NCBI GenBank assembly: GCA_964035015.1
Contig: OZ036010.1
Location: 5,005,927-5,069,926, forward strand
From: Corallium rubrum
Taxonomy: Eukaryota; Cnidaria; Anthozoa; Scleralcyonacea; Coralliidae
Direction of reading: 5' to 3'
Length of the DNA stretch: 64,000 nucleotides
Part shown: piece by piece, positions 11,590-20,936 of the stretch
Numbering within the stretch: the first letter of the stretch is position 1
Layout of the letters: each line of letters begins with the position of its first letter
Program-made: the position numbers and the translations under genes
Notes under the pieces: generated by a model
Database searches by the model: none
What the model was told of the DNA's origin: nothing
What the model saw: only the letters and a program-made list of their open reading frames with translations

Positions 11590-11590
<1 letters not shown>
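10177..11590. other. Non-coding; no gene recognised
   Basis: AT-rich sequence without a supported reading frame. Positions 11479-11512 hold a GC-rich imperfect palindrome (GGGCCGAAGGCCCGG). Short CAACA-type palindromes lie at about 10370-10460. Confidence 0.5.

Positions 11591-11642
<52 letters not shown>
11591..11642. repeat. (TA)n microsatellite
   Basis: About 26 uninterrupted TA units. Confidence 0.98.
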
Positions 11643-11643
<1 letters not shown>

Positions 11644-11651
11644 GTCGTAGG

Positions 11652-11882
11652 GTGTCATGCGGTAAGAATTGTCGGGTACTGGTGACTGACAACGAAGCAC
11701 CACAAAATTTTAAACTAAATCTATGGCTATATTTTGCGAAACGAAAGAAACGAAATGGAGCCCGCTCTACTAAAACAACAAACGACGGTTTAATATATCT
11801 TGAAGAGAAACCAGAAAACCTGAAGATACTAAACGCTGTTGGTAAACAAAAAGTCGATCTGAATTGCCAGTGTTTGTGGTAA
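11652..11882 (+). CDS. Small unrecognised open frame (76 codons)
   Basis: A 76-residue frame, rich in K, N and R, directly after the (TA)n tract. It opens with a non-ATG codon and ends TGG TAA just before a CAG/GTAGGG that could be a donor site. No domain is recognised. It could be a chance frame or an exon of an unseen gene. Confidence 0.15.
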   Translation: MSCGKNCRVLVTDNEAPQNFKLNLWLYFAKRKKRNGARSTKTTNDGLIYLEEKPENLKILNAVGKQKVDLNCQCLW

Positions 11883-13627
11883 CTCAGGTAGGGGATTTGT
11901 ATATTTATTTTGCTGATTGGATTCATTGTATTAAGTTCCAAGACCGGCAATACGTTTAAGTAAAAGCCCTTTAATAGTCACTCGTCCGTTAAACTTAATC
12001 TAGCATCTATTATATAAAGTTTAATTACTTTAATACATTGTGTTGTTTTCATGTTTTCGCTTAAACCTAAATGATATACAGCTCCACTTATATTCGTGCT
12101 TACCTTTTTAAAAACTTGTAAAACTTATCTGGACGTGGTGTTTTTCATTGACTGTGTATATGCACTTCTTATTATTTATAATACTCATGGGCCGACTTTG
12201 CCGATTTTCTAGGCAGTATTTCCAAATTTTCGCCAGAAACGTTGTCTGTTTAATATTTCTTTCTGGAATCCGATTCATGGCGAGAAATGGTGGACATAGA
12301 GAGGCGGAGGTAAAGCCCTATTAAACTAGTACTTATGTCGTGCGGTCGTCACAGTTCCGCGGTTCAGAAGAAAAGAGAACAACTAATTTATGCAATGTTG
12401 GATGAAATCTTCATTCGATGATCAGAAAATACTGAAGCTTTGAGATTGAAAACCGCAACAACGACAAATACAGGCTAGAAATGAAGAATATCATCGAAAA
12501 GACGGATCTTTATAGTAGCCGAATCAGATCGAAACTTGTACGGAAATAGTATACCTCTGTTTGATTTTCGATAACGTGAGCAGCAAGGTTGGTACAATTT
12601 GCGTATTCGCCATATTGGCTTATGATAGACTTGTGCTCAAAATAGTATACAAAAAACCGCAACGGATTTAATATCTGTGGCATATCGCTCATGATATTTA
12701 TATCGCAGATGTGTTGCACTAGACGATTCAGATTGAAACATTTGAAATAATTTAAAAATTGACACTGCTACGACGATTGTTTCACTCGTCCTCTATGTAA
12801 GTCCTATTAATCTTGCAGAACTTTTCTAGTCAAAATTTTTGTAAGTGGGCATGCATTACGCGCATGCGTGACCATTATTTCTCGCCATGCTACTGAATTG
12901 TTTTTATCTCAGACTTTATATTATAAATGTAGTTTTGGAGCTGTTAACTTTTAATTCTGCCTTTGTAAAACATGTATGCAAAATAGCAGAGGGAAGCCAT
13001 TTAAAGACTTGCTAAAAATAATTCCCTTGGAAACCTATAAACAATGAATATATGTTTTACAGCTATAGTTCAATTAATGAAACCTAAGTTTTGCTTTCGT
13101 ATGTTCAATTTTCAAATCAGAAATCTGAAAGTAAACAGTTAGTTACCCTTTAAATGCATATCAGGAGGGCTTTAATATTTTAATCAGGGGGTGTGTGTTT
13201 CAAAAATACATATAAAATTTAAAGATGATCTGTGTGTCATTAATACAACAAAAACAGAAATTATGGGAGGGGGTGGGGGGTGGGGGGGGGGGGGTTAAAA
13301 AATGCATATAAAACGGGCGAGGGGTTGTTGCGTTCATGTATTTCTAGTATAGTATTTTATTCTGGCTAACGCCAGACGATTTTATTCACTTATGGGAAAG
13401 CCCTGGGACAGGAATGAGTTAAGCAGTAGCACGCGAAAACATATCCATTCATTTTTTTAAATACCGTGTAATGTTCTATGTTATTGTATATATATGGACA
13501 ATGAAATTAGGCGTGTAACTCATGAGTAACCACGACTATTTAAAGCTAAAACCCACCACCGTTTGACCTAAAACACAAGTACTTGTTGGGCTACAAGTCG
13601 CATTTCAGTAAATGTTTTTTGTACGTT
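11883..13627. other. Non-coding; G-rich run at 13264-13294
   Basis: No gene is recognised. A run of GGGAGGGGGTGGGG-type sequence at 13264-13294 could form a G-quadruplex. The rest is AT-rich unique-looking sequence. Confidence 0.5.
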
Positions 13628-14119
13628 ATTAGTGTTTTCAGCTTGTCAGTTGGTAAGGGTTTTAGGTTGTTTTCGATATTTATACGCTTTTATAAAATAA
13701 GGTGTCCTCTACGCACGCTCTGATTGGCTGGGCTCCGTGCATTTATAAGAGAACATAGATCATGAATGACGTAAAGTGGCGTAGAATGGCGTCAGCTGGC
13801 CGGAAAAGCCCGCCAAATTCTAAAATTACCTCACTTTTAGTTTGTTTTTTATTATTATTATTTTATAAAACAAATAAAACAAACCGCTCCTGTGCATATG
13901 CACTCTTATAAAGGTACGTTCGACGTCATTTGAACACGAAAGAAGTGCAAAGGAATTCGGCTATCGCCTCGTGCCTCTACTCAACTTCTTTCGTGTTCAA
14001 ATGACGTCAAACGTGCCTTTATAAGAGTACATATGCACGGAGCTTTATGTTTTATTTGTTAAGTACAGCAAAAACATACGAAAAAACTTTACCAACTCAA
14101 GCTGAAAACACTAATAATC
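13628..14119. mobile_element. Fold-back element with nested arms
   Basis: The outer arms, about 13628-13675 and 14062-14119, share AGTGTTTTCAGCTTG and its inverse. The inner arms, about 13869-13947 and 13984-14060, share ACACGAAAGAAG and TGACGTCA-type text. A CCAAT-type motif at 13711-13730 lies in extra DNA inside the left arm, consistent with a second insertion. Confidence 0.75.
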
Positions 14120-14276
14120 TATTATAGTTCACATTGTACGCAACAATGTGATAGTAAGTAGAAACTTTTATTCAGCATTTGAAATTTATGCCTTACGTTC
14201 ATATATAGACGAGAAAACTATTCAAATAATCCGATTTTGAAACTCCTTGGAAATAACGCAAAATATAGAAACAATG

Positions 14277-14511
14277 GATTTTATTAAAAAGAAAAAGCGA
14301 GGAAAGACTAAAGTCTCAGACAAGGAGGAAGAAAATATGTATAAGACAAAGCACAAAAATCTTTTTGGACCGGTTATGAGTGAGTTTCTCCGAAAACTTA
14401 CTGGAAGAAAAAAGAAGATTGAGAAAGAATGTTCCGCTTTTGAGCAAAAAAGACAAGAACAACAAAAACAAATATTTCTCGTTGATAAACAAGAGTTTCT
14501 AGCTTTTAAAC
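14277..14511 (+). CDS. Candidate first exon of an unidentified host gene
   Basis: ATG at 14277 opens a lysine- and glutamate-rich frame of about 78 codons (MDFIKKKKRGKTK ... QEFLAFK). It ends at GTGAGTAA, a good donor, at about 14512; the frame hits a stop 2 codons later. The composition (charged, coiled-coil-like, with EKECSAFEQKRQEQQKQ) looks more like protein than chance. No homologue is recognised and the next exon is not identified. It lies 9 kb upstream of PARP14-like gene 1 on the same strand and could belong to it, but nothing proves this. Confidence 0.35.
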
Positions 14512-14534
14512 GTGAGTAAACTATAGTACTAAAA

Positions 14535-14823
14535 ATGTTGTTGTGTTGTGCTGCATATATGTGCTGTGTTGTGTTGTGCTGTGTGGTGTGGGGTGGTGGG
14601 GTGGTGTGGTGGTGTGGTGATGTGGTGATGTGGTGGTGTGGTGGTGTGTTGTCTGTTGGGCTGGGGGGCTTGGCTGGGCTGTGTTGTGTTGTGTTGTGTT
14701 GTGTTGTGTTGTGTTGTGTTGTGTTGTGTTGTGTTGTGTTGTGTTGTGTTGTGTTGTGTTGTGTTGTGTTGTGTTGTGTTGTGTTGTGTTGTGTTGTGTT
14801 GTGTTGTGTTGTGTTGTGTTGTG
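14535..14823. repeat. TGTTG pentanucleotide array, left part
   Basis: A degenerate TG-rich lead (14535-14680) becomes uniform GTGTT repeats up to 14823. At that point the array is cut by the 2.8-kb inverted-repeat element and continues in the same orientation at 17623. Confidence 0.97.
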
Positions 14824-14866
14824 AGTAGATTAACCCGCACATATGGCGGAAATATGTGAAGAATGT

Positions 14867-14901
14867 TGACGTCACAGGGGTGTGTGCACAGGCTGACGTC
14901 A
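14867..14901. promoter_or_regulatory. Paired CRE-type palindromes in the left TIR
   Basis: Two perfect TGACGTCA octamers, at 14867 and 14894, are spaced 27 bp apart. They are mirrored at 17545 and 17572 in the right TIR. They lie about 130-165 bp before the start of the TIR ORF, so they may drive it through CREB/ATF-type factors. The site match is seen; the function is inferred. Confidence 0.4.
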
Positions 14902-15031
14902 TAATTTTTGCGAACGTACGCGAACGTTCCCAAATGTTCGATATCATCAAATTCCCATAAATTCTTTTTTTTCGGAATAAAGAACACAATGCTTATAGTT
15001 TTCATAGAGATACCATTACTATTGCATAAAT

Positions 15032-15479
15032 ATGGATACGAAGATTACGGAATGCCGAACTATAGCCGAACTAACGAGTTTGGAAAACATGTATGTCTTG
15101 AGCGAGTACGAACAGGGTTTAGTGTTTGAGAGGAAAGTGGAATTAATTACTCGTTCGCTCGAGTGCATGGGGAGTCGAAAATGAACAACTTGGGTTAACA
15201 GCGAACCTTACGGATTCCTGGACACCAGAACAAAGACAACAGTTTTTGATGGACTGGCAAGATGATGAGGCATTGCTACAGAACGAACGATTAGGGCTCG
15301 CTTCAAACCATATGGATTCTTGGACCCCTGAACAACGAGAAAATTTCATGATGGATTGGCAAGAAGACGAACCTTTGCTACAGACTGGCCGTGGGGAGAA
15401 GAGATCAATCGACGACGTAGACGATGGTGCAAGTACATCTGAACAGGTTAGCGATAATACCTTGCTCATTTGCTCATAA
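15032..15479 (+). pseudogene. TIR-encoded ORF, left copy (frameshifted)
   Basis: Left-arm copy of the 147-residue protein found intact on the minus strand at 16970-17413. An extra GCAT at about 15165 shifts the frame after about 44 codons. The downstream part, with two SWTPEQR repeats, is open again from about 15246. It reads inward from the element end. There is one other visible difference late in the frame (threonine for alanine). Confidence 0.8.
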
Positions 15480-15685
15480 CTGCTCTGAGCACTTGCTCAT
15501 TTGCTCATAACTGCTCATGAGCACTAGCTCATTTGCTCATAACTGCTCTGAGCACTTGCTCATTTGCTCATAACTGCTCGTGAGCACTTGCTCATTTGCT
15601 CGTAACTGCTCATGAGCACTTGCTCATTTGCTCATATGGCCCGATCAGGCCCGATAAGGCCCGATGGCCCGATTGCTGACTAGAC
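15450..15685. repeat. 32-bp GAGCA minisatellite and GGCCCGAT repeats, left arm
   Basis: About five units of a 31-32-bp repeat (TTGCTCATAACTGCTC core, itself partly palindromic), followed by three or four GGCCCGAT units at 15639-15672. Mirrored at 16738-16990. They lie at the inner end of the TIR. Confidence 0.9.
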
Positions 15686-15754
15686 ATCTAAATGTCATTT
15701 TATGAGTTATATTACACGTACGCGCTTGCGAATCAGAGAACTTCATTTCGAAAC

Positions 15755-15964
15755 ATGCCACGAAGACGTAAAGATTGTCCCTTATGTGGGAAACAAAGTT
15801 TGGTAAAGCTATCCAACCATTTGGCTGATGTTCATCAACTTTCTCGCGAGAAAAGGCAGCCATATCTTACTCAAGCAAGATTAAATGCGTTAGAGAATGA
15901 TCGACAAAAACCAGTTGCTAAAGTTGAAATAACTATAGAAAGCATGGACGAAAGAAATTCCTAG
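15755..15964 (+). CDS. Small C2H2 zinc-finger protein of the 2.8-kb element
   Basis: The start is chosen at the ATG at 15755, giving 69 residues; an in-frame upstream ATG at 15692 would add 21. The N-terminus is basic (MPRRRKD), followed by one finger with Cys8, Cys11, His22 and His27 (C-x2-C-x10-H-x4-H), CPLCGKQSLVKLSNHLADVH. After the finger comes a basic helix (SREKRQPYLTQARL) and a tail with no recognised domain. A single finger with a basic helix suggests DNA or RNA binding, perhaps of the element's own ends. Similar small fingers occur in invertebrate mobile DNA, as recalled and not checked. It ends at TAG, 78 bp before the next frame. Confidence 0.65.
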   Translation: MPRRRKDCPLCGKQSLVKLSNHLADVHQLSREKRQPYLTQARLNALENDRQKPVAKVEITIESMDERNS

Positions 15965-16041
15965 TCCAAAAATCAAGTGGTGTTTATTAATAAGGACTTT
16001 CCGTCCCTACTCGTCATTTACAGGTTGTCTGAGCTGAAAGA

Positions 16042-16602
16042 ATGAACTGCCAATATTGTGGGAAAATGTTTAGTAAAGGCTATAATCTAAGACGGCACGA
16101 AAACGATTATTGTCCGTCAAGGGAATACACTGACACTGAGGAGCCTGATATGGAATCTGATGAAGAAATGTCAAGCTCGTCGTATGATGAAAACAGTCAG
16201 AGTTCCGAAGATGATGGTGAAATAAAGGAAGAGATTGATCCTTGGGCAACCATGATTGACGATGCAAAAGTGACGGTTCGGCCAGAATATGATGAACTAT
16301 TAAAAACGTTGCAAATGGAAGGGCAAGAAGAAAGTGTAGCTAAGCAGAAAGCCTTTGAAAAAATTCTCCCTGAACTTCAGAAAGAATTCGCTGACGTTTA
16401 CGTGGATAATTTACGTTGGATGAAAGCACTTAAAAAGGATCCTGTGCATGGAAAGATCATGGAAACGAAGCAGACACTTGTGAACGAAGACTCGTTTGAT
16501 CCTGATGAAGCTTTATCTGCAGCGGTTGACAAAAGAAAGCTTCTTTTGAAACAGCTTTTAGAAGATCAAGGACGTGTTTCAGATAGTGATGATGATCAGT
16601 GA
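16042..16602 (+). CDS. C2HC zinc-finger acidic protein of the 2.8-kb element
   Basis: A 186-residue frame from the ATG at 16042. Residues 3-24 form a finger, CQYCGKMFSKGYNLRRHE, with Cys3, Cys6, His19 and Cys24 (a C2HC variant). Residues 30-66 are acidic and serine-rich. Residues 67-175 look helical and charged, with DNLRWMKALKKDPVHGKIM near 130 and VDKRKLLLKQLLED near the end. A possible acceptor (CATTTACAG) lies at 16015-16023 just before the ATG, so the frame may be spliced to an upstream leader. A polyadenylation signal, AATAAA, lies about 20 bp after the stop. No enzymatic domain is visible. The function is unknown; a DNA-binding regulator or scaffold is possible. Confidence 0.75.
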   Translation: MNCQYCGKMFSKGYNLRRHENDYCPSREYTDTEEPDMESDEEMSSSSYDENSQSSEDDGEIKEEIDPWATMIDDAKVTVRPEYDELLKTLQMEGQEESVAKQKAFEKILPELQKEFADVYVDNLRWMKALKKDPVHGKIMETKQTLVNEDSFDPDEALSAAVDKRKLLLKQLLEDQGRVSDSDDDQ

Positions 16603-16720
16603 ATCGATGTAATGCTCATGTGAAATAAAAATTTATCAAAATTGTATTGTGTCTTGTTTCATTTTTTAAGCAATAATAAGTCCTGGAGCATGACAAGCCT
16701 GGACTTGCCCAGGTTAGGAC

Positions 16721-16990
16721 GTCCAGTCAGCAAACGGGCCATCGGGCCGTATAGTGCCTTATAGGGCCAAAACGGGCCTGATCGGGCCATATGAGCAAAT
16801 GAGCAAGTGCTCATGAGCAGTTATGAGCAAATGAGCAAGTGCTCATGAGCAGTTATGAGCAAATGCTCAGAGCAGTTATGAGCAAATGAGCAAGTGCTAA
16901 GAGCAGTTATGAGCAAATGAGCAAGTGCTCATGAGCAGTTATGAGCAAATGAGCAAGTGCTCAGAGCAGTTATGAGCAAATGAGCAAGGT
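16721..16990. repeat. GAGCA minisatellite and GGCCCGAT repeats, right arm
   Basis: Inverse of 15450-15685 with about one extra 32-bp unit, which accounts for most of the 40-bp length difference between the two TIRs. Confidence 0.9.
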
Positions 16991-17413
16991 ATTATCGCTA
17001 ACCTGTTCAGATGCACTTGCACCATCGTCTACGTCGTCGATTGATCTCTTCTCCCCACGGCCAGTCTGTAGCAAAGGTTCGTCTTCTTGCCAATCCATCA
17101 TGAAATTTTCTCGTTGTTCAGGGGTCCAAGAATCCATATGGTTTGAAGCGAGCCCTAATCGTTCGTTCTGTAGCAATGCCTCATCATCTTGCCAGTCCAT
17201 CAAAAACTGTTGTCTTTGTTCTGGTGTCCAGGAATCCGTAAGGTTCGCTGTTAACCCAAGTTGTTCATTTTCGACTCCCCACTCGAGCGAACGAGTAATT
17301 AATTCCACTTTCCTCTCAAACACTAAACCCTGTTCGTACTCGCTCAAGACATACATGTTTTCCAAACTCGTTAGTTCGGCTATAGTTCGGCATTCCGTAA
17401 TCTTCGTATCCAT
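16970..17413 (-). CDS. TIR-encoded protein with duplicated SWTPEQR repeat, right copy
   Basis: An intact 147-residue frame starting at the ATG at 17413-17411 and reading inward. Residues about 1-50 are unique (MDTKITECRTIAELTSLEN). They are followed by two 34-residue repeats, each with LGL-x6-DSWTPEQR-x2-F-MDWQ-D-E-LLQ, then KRSIDDVDDG and a short tail. The acidic/aromatic repeat has no counterpart that I recognise. A possible donor (GAACAG/GTTAGC) lies about 33 bp before the stop, so the tail may be spliced into the centre of the element. Because the frame sits inside the inverted repeat, the element carries two copies, of which the left is frameshifted. Confidence 0.65.
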   Translation of the reverse strand: MDTKITECRTIAELTSLENMYVLSEYEQGLVFERKVELITRSLEWGVENEQLGLTANLTDSWTPEQRQQFLMDWQDDEALLQNERLGLASNHMDSWTPEQRENFMMDWQEDEPLLQTGRGEKRSIDDVDDGASASEQVSDNTLLICS

Positions 17414-17622
17414 ATTTATGCAATAGTAATGGTATCTCTATGAAAACTATAAGCATTGTGTTCTTTATTCCGAAAAAAAAGAATTTATGGGGAATTTGAT
17501 GATATCGAACATTTGGGAACGTTCGCGTACGTTCGCAAAAATGATGACGTCAGCCTGTGCGCACACCCCTGTGACGTCAACATTCTTCACATATTTCCGC
17601 CATATGTGCGGGTTAATCTACT

Positions 17623-17866
17623 GTTGTGTTGTGTTGTGTTGTGTTGTGTTGTGTTGTGTTGTGTTGTGTTGTGTTGTGTTGTGTGTTGTGTTGTGTTGTG
17701 TTGTGTTGTGTTGTGTTGTGTTGTGTTGTGTTGTGTTGTGTTGTGTTGTGTTGTGTTGTGTTGTGTTGTGTTGTGTTGTGTTGTGTTGTGTTGTATTTTG
17801 CTGTGTTGTGCTGCATGTGCTGTGTTGTGTTGCATGTGCTGTCTTGTGCACGCTGTGTTGTGTTAA
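17623..17866. repeat. TGTTG pentanucleotide array, right part
   Basis: Continues the array interrupted at 14823. One extra GT lies at about 17683; degenerate units with TGCATG follow beyond 17795. Confidence 0.97.
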
Positions 17867-18077
17867 AGAAATACCAAATGGTTTTCCGTGTTTGGATACT
17901 TTGATCCAAACAAGCGGGAAATTGCGAGACTGGAGAAAAGCGTAACAAAACACGAGCCGTATAGGCGAGCGTTTTTAGCTTTTTGGTGGGAATTTTCCGT
18001 GTTTGGATACTCTGATCCAAGCACGGCAATTGACCAATCAGGGCTCGCGTAGTAAACATGTTATTTCATAATCTGTT
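17867..18077. other. Short non-coding block with a direct repeat
   Basis: TTTTCCGTGTTTGGATACT followed by TGATCCAA occurs at about 17882 and again at about 17993. The second copy leads into a CCAAT-type end at 18033-18050. Probably part of a MITE. Confidence 0.5.
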
Positions 18078-18151
18078 CTGCTGCATGTGTTGTGTTGTGT
18101 TGTGTTGTGTTGTGTTGTGTTGTGTTGTGTTGTATTGTGCTGTGTTGTGTT
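18078..18151. repeat. TGTTG pentanucleotide lead-in
   Basis: Uniform TGTTG units that change to an octanucleotide at about 18150. Confidence 0.9.
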
Positions 18152-18902
18152 GTTGTGTTGTTGTGTTGTTGTGTTGTTGTGTTGTTGTGTTGTTGTGTTG
18201 TTGTGTTGTTGTGTTGTTGTGTTGTTGTGTTGTTGTGTTGTTGTGTTGTTGTGTTGTTGTGTTGTTGTGTTGTTGTGTTGTTGTGTTGTTGTGTTGTTGT
18301 GTTGTTGTGTTGTTGTGTTGTTGTGTTGTTGTGTTGTTGTGTTGTTGTGTTGTTGTGTTGTTGTGTTGTTGTGTTGTTGTGTTGTTGTGTTGTTGTGTTG
18401 TTGTGTTGTTGTGTTGTTGTGTTGTTGTGTTGTTGTGTTGTTGTGTTGTTGTGTTGTTGTGTTGTTGTGTTGTTGTGTTGTTGTGTTGTTGTGTTGTTGT
18501 GTTGTTGTGTTGTTGTGTTGTTGTGTTGTTGTGTTGTTGTGTTGTTGTGTTGTTGTGTTGTTGTGTTGTTGTGTTGTTGTGTTGTTGTGTTGTTGTGTTG
18601 TTGTGTTGTTGTGTTGTTGTGTTGTTGTGTTGTTGTGTTGTTGTGTTGTTGTGTTGTTGTGTTGTTGTGTTGTTGTGTTGTTGTGTTGTTGTGTTGTTGT
18701 GTTGTTGTGTTGTTGTGTTGTTGTGTTGTTGTGTTGTTGTGTTGTTGTGTTGTTGTGTTGTTGTGTTGTTGTGTTGTTGTGTTGTTGTGTTGTTGTGTTG
18801 TTGTGTTGTTGTGTTGTTGTGTTGTTGTGTTGTTGTGTTGTTGTGTTGTTGTGTTGTTGTGTTGTTGTGTTGTTGTGTTGTTGTGTTGTTGTGTTGTTGT
18901 GT
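18152..18902. repeat. 750-bp octanucleotide array (TTGTTGTG)n
   Basis: About 94 units of an 8-bp repeat with no visible interruption. All six frames stay open because 8 is not a multiple of 3 and the unit lacks stops in most phases, so the long frames seen here are not genes. Confidence 0.97.
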
Positions 18903-19084
18903 CGTGCCGTGTTGTGGTGTTGTCAAGAATGTTTTGCTGTGTTGTGTTGTGTTGCGTTGCGTTGCGTTGCGTTGCGTTGCGTTGCGTTGTGTTGTGTTGT
19001 GTTGTGTTGTGTTGTGTTGTGTTGTGTTGTGTTGTGTTGTGTTGTGTTGTGTTGTGTTGTGTTGGGTTGTGTTGTGTTGGGTTG
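18903..19084. repeat. Mixed TGTTG/CGTTG pentanucleotide array
   Basis: GTTGC units at 18952-18987, then TGTTG units to about 19084. The same TGTTG/CGTTG pair occurs in reverse at 59697-59898. Confidence 0.95.
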
Positions 19085-19336
19085 TCGAGCTGTCGTCGTG
19101 TTATGTTGAAATGTATTGATACTAATTTTAGTAAATATTGATCCATTTAACACTCTTTAGCCATTGTTTAGGTTGATTCGCAAATCATATTTATTTAGAT
19201 GTTTTACCTCACGGTAAATTCTCATAATACCTATAGAGCAAAATTAAGTTTGTATCATTTAAACAAACATTTAAAATGACAATGTAACTTCTTTAGTAGT
19301 TTTTCGTCTCCTTGCCTTGAGATATTTAAGTTTGTT
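19085..19336. other. Non-coding
   Basis: AT-rich sequence with no recognised feature. Confidence 0.5.
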
Positions 19337-19510
19337 TGATATGTAAATAAACACTTATTTACTGGCGCCGAGGGAAACAGTGTGTTTTGTGGACCCGAGA
19401 CTGGCGTTGTTTCCCGAGGCGAAGCCGAGGGCAACAACGAGCAGTCGAGGGGCCACAAAAACACACTGTTTTCCCGAGGTATCAGTAAATAAGTGTTTTG
19501 TTATATATCA
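19337..19510. mobile_element. Fold-back hairpin
   Basis: Arms of about 35 bp (TAAACACTTATTTACTG and its inverse) with inner arms around ACAGTGTGTTTTTGTGG-like text. The centre is GC-rich (GAGGCGAAGCCGAGGG). Confidence 0.75.
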
Positions 19511-19763
19511 AGTGTCAAATGACAATAAAAATGTTGAGTAAAATCTTCACACATTGTTTTTAATGTGAAAGAAAATTGGAGAAAACAAAGACAAACTGAA
19601 CCTGACCATCTACTTCCGGTTTTGATAATTTTCCCTATGGAAAAATAAATGTAATGATACCCGCTGCCATGGGTTACGCGGGAAACATCACGATTTTCGG
19701 ACCGCCACGCGAGGACCGCTCGCCCAATCAGAGAGCTAGAAAAACGGACTTTGACACTTCATA

Positions 19764-20015
19764 TATAACAAGGTCACATGTTGTGACGTACACGTGAGAT
19801 AATCATGACTTATCAGAGGTTATCAGAGGTTATATATCTTTACTATTATCATACGAAATCACTTGAAAATCTACATGTTTAGTGTTGTGAAAGAAATACA
19901 CCCACATGCATGTTTCCTTCAAAGTTTGGTTTGACAATAGCAAAGATATATAACCGTCTCCGATAACTCGTTATGCACGTGTACGTTACAGCATGTGACA
20001 TTTACATATCAAACA
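19764..20015. mobile_element. Imperfect fold-back element
   Basis: Arms at about 19764-19850 and 19930-20015 share GGTTATATATCTTT and GTACACGTG-type text in inverse. Their outer ends match AT-rich text beside the 19337-19510 hairpin. Confidence 0.6.
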
Positions 20016-20519
20016 AACTAAAATATTTTTAAAAAAAAACGAAGCCAGGAAACGAAAAACTAGAAAAAATGTTACTTTGCCATTTTAATTTTTCTTTCAA
20101 ATACAGACTTAATTTTCGTATCATATGAACTTTAATGTCTTATATTGATAGCTAATTCAACTTTAAATAAAGCCTCGGAAAATTCTTAAGCTAGCCTAAA
20201 CAAGTTTGCTGTGCGAATTGTAATAAAAGATCAATTTAAACCAACCTATACATAACCTTATCTTCTTATTAGAACATCAGCAAAATGCCAGACGCAGAGA
20301 TACGTTAGACGCCAATAGAAATCCGAGAGTGGGATTTGGATCTGCACAAAAGTCGACAAATCTACAGAGTGTACAGACAAGAAGAAAGTCCCTAAGTGAG
20401 TGATTTATTCTCGCTTCTGCAGAGCTATCCCACTGTTATAAAATAAGTTGTTTTTTGTATAAGAGCAAGAAATAAGAGTAAGGAAAGCACATGAAGGGCA
20501 TTTTGTTCGGGGGGTAGAG
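20016..20519. other. Non-coding
   Basis: No gene or strong repeat recognised. Confidence 0.5.
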
Positions 20520-20535
20520 CTTCAAAAGGACACTT

Positions 20536-20724
20536 AGCCTGCGAAGCAGACGGTTGTTTTGGGGGTGGGTTTATTTTTGGGGTCGTGGAATACCGGAGGC
20601 GGAAAATCCGCAAAGACGGAATTACCCGCCAGGCGGAAGAGATTCCGCCTTTGCGGGTTTTCCGCCTCCGGTATTCCACGTACGACGCCAAATATAAACC
20701 CTCCCGTCTGCTTCGCAGGCTAAA
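20536..20724. mobile_element. GC-rich palindrome (CCGCCTCCGG)
   Basis: Two inverted arms of about 80-90 bp. They contain AGCCTGCGAAGCAGACGG and GTGGAATACCGGAGGCGGAA with their complements, and enclose a short loop near 20630. Confidence 0.8.
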
Positions 20725-20936
20725 GGACACTGGAGGCACATGTTTTACTGAGAAAAAGGCGCATTTTTATTACAAAAGGGCACTTCACGACAAAGTTGGG
20801 GGCCATGCCACAAGCTGTTAGCGTGCTCCTTTTCATCACGAAAGTTAAGCCTACTCAGATGGGCGACCATGCAACTTAGCTGCATGTCAGTAGAGTCAAT
20901 GGTTCTCCCCCGTCCCTCGAGGCTAGGGTTTATCTC

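Larger units (their letters stand above)
14824..17622. mobile_element. 2.8-kb element with 0.88-kb TIRs and zinc-finger genes, inside a TGTTG array
   Basis: The ends are AGTAGATTAACCC and its exact complement. The inverted repeats span 14824-15685 and 16721-17622, with a few substitutions and small indels. The same pentanucleotide array flanks both ends in the same orientation, so this is a clean insertion. The left array stops at phase GTG and the right array restarts at phase GTT, which implies a target duplication of 1, 6 or 11 bp. Each TIR carries an ORF reading inward, and the single-copy centre has two zinc-finger frames on the + strand. No transposase, integrase, polymerase, ATPase or capsid gene is present. 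Long TIRs, AG/CT termini and a 6-bp duplication are features of Polinton/Maverick elements, so a non-autonomous relative is one reading. IS3EU- or Dada-like DNA transposons also make 6-7-bp duplications. The classification is open. Confidence 0.85.

Noticed and set aside
18058..19146. Open frames of 280-360 codons on both strands
   Set aside because: They are products of stop-free TGTTG and TTGTTGTG repeats; all phases stay open and the peptides are pure repeats.
20795..20936. 5S rRNA gene
   Set aside because: Only short segments match, spacing is altered and the body is that of a dispersed repeat.
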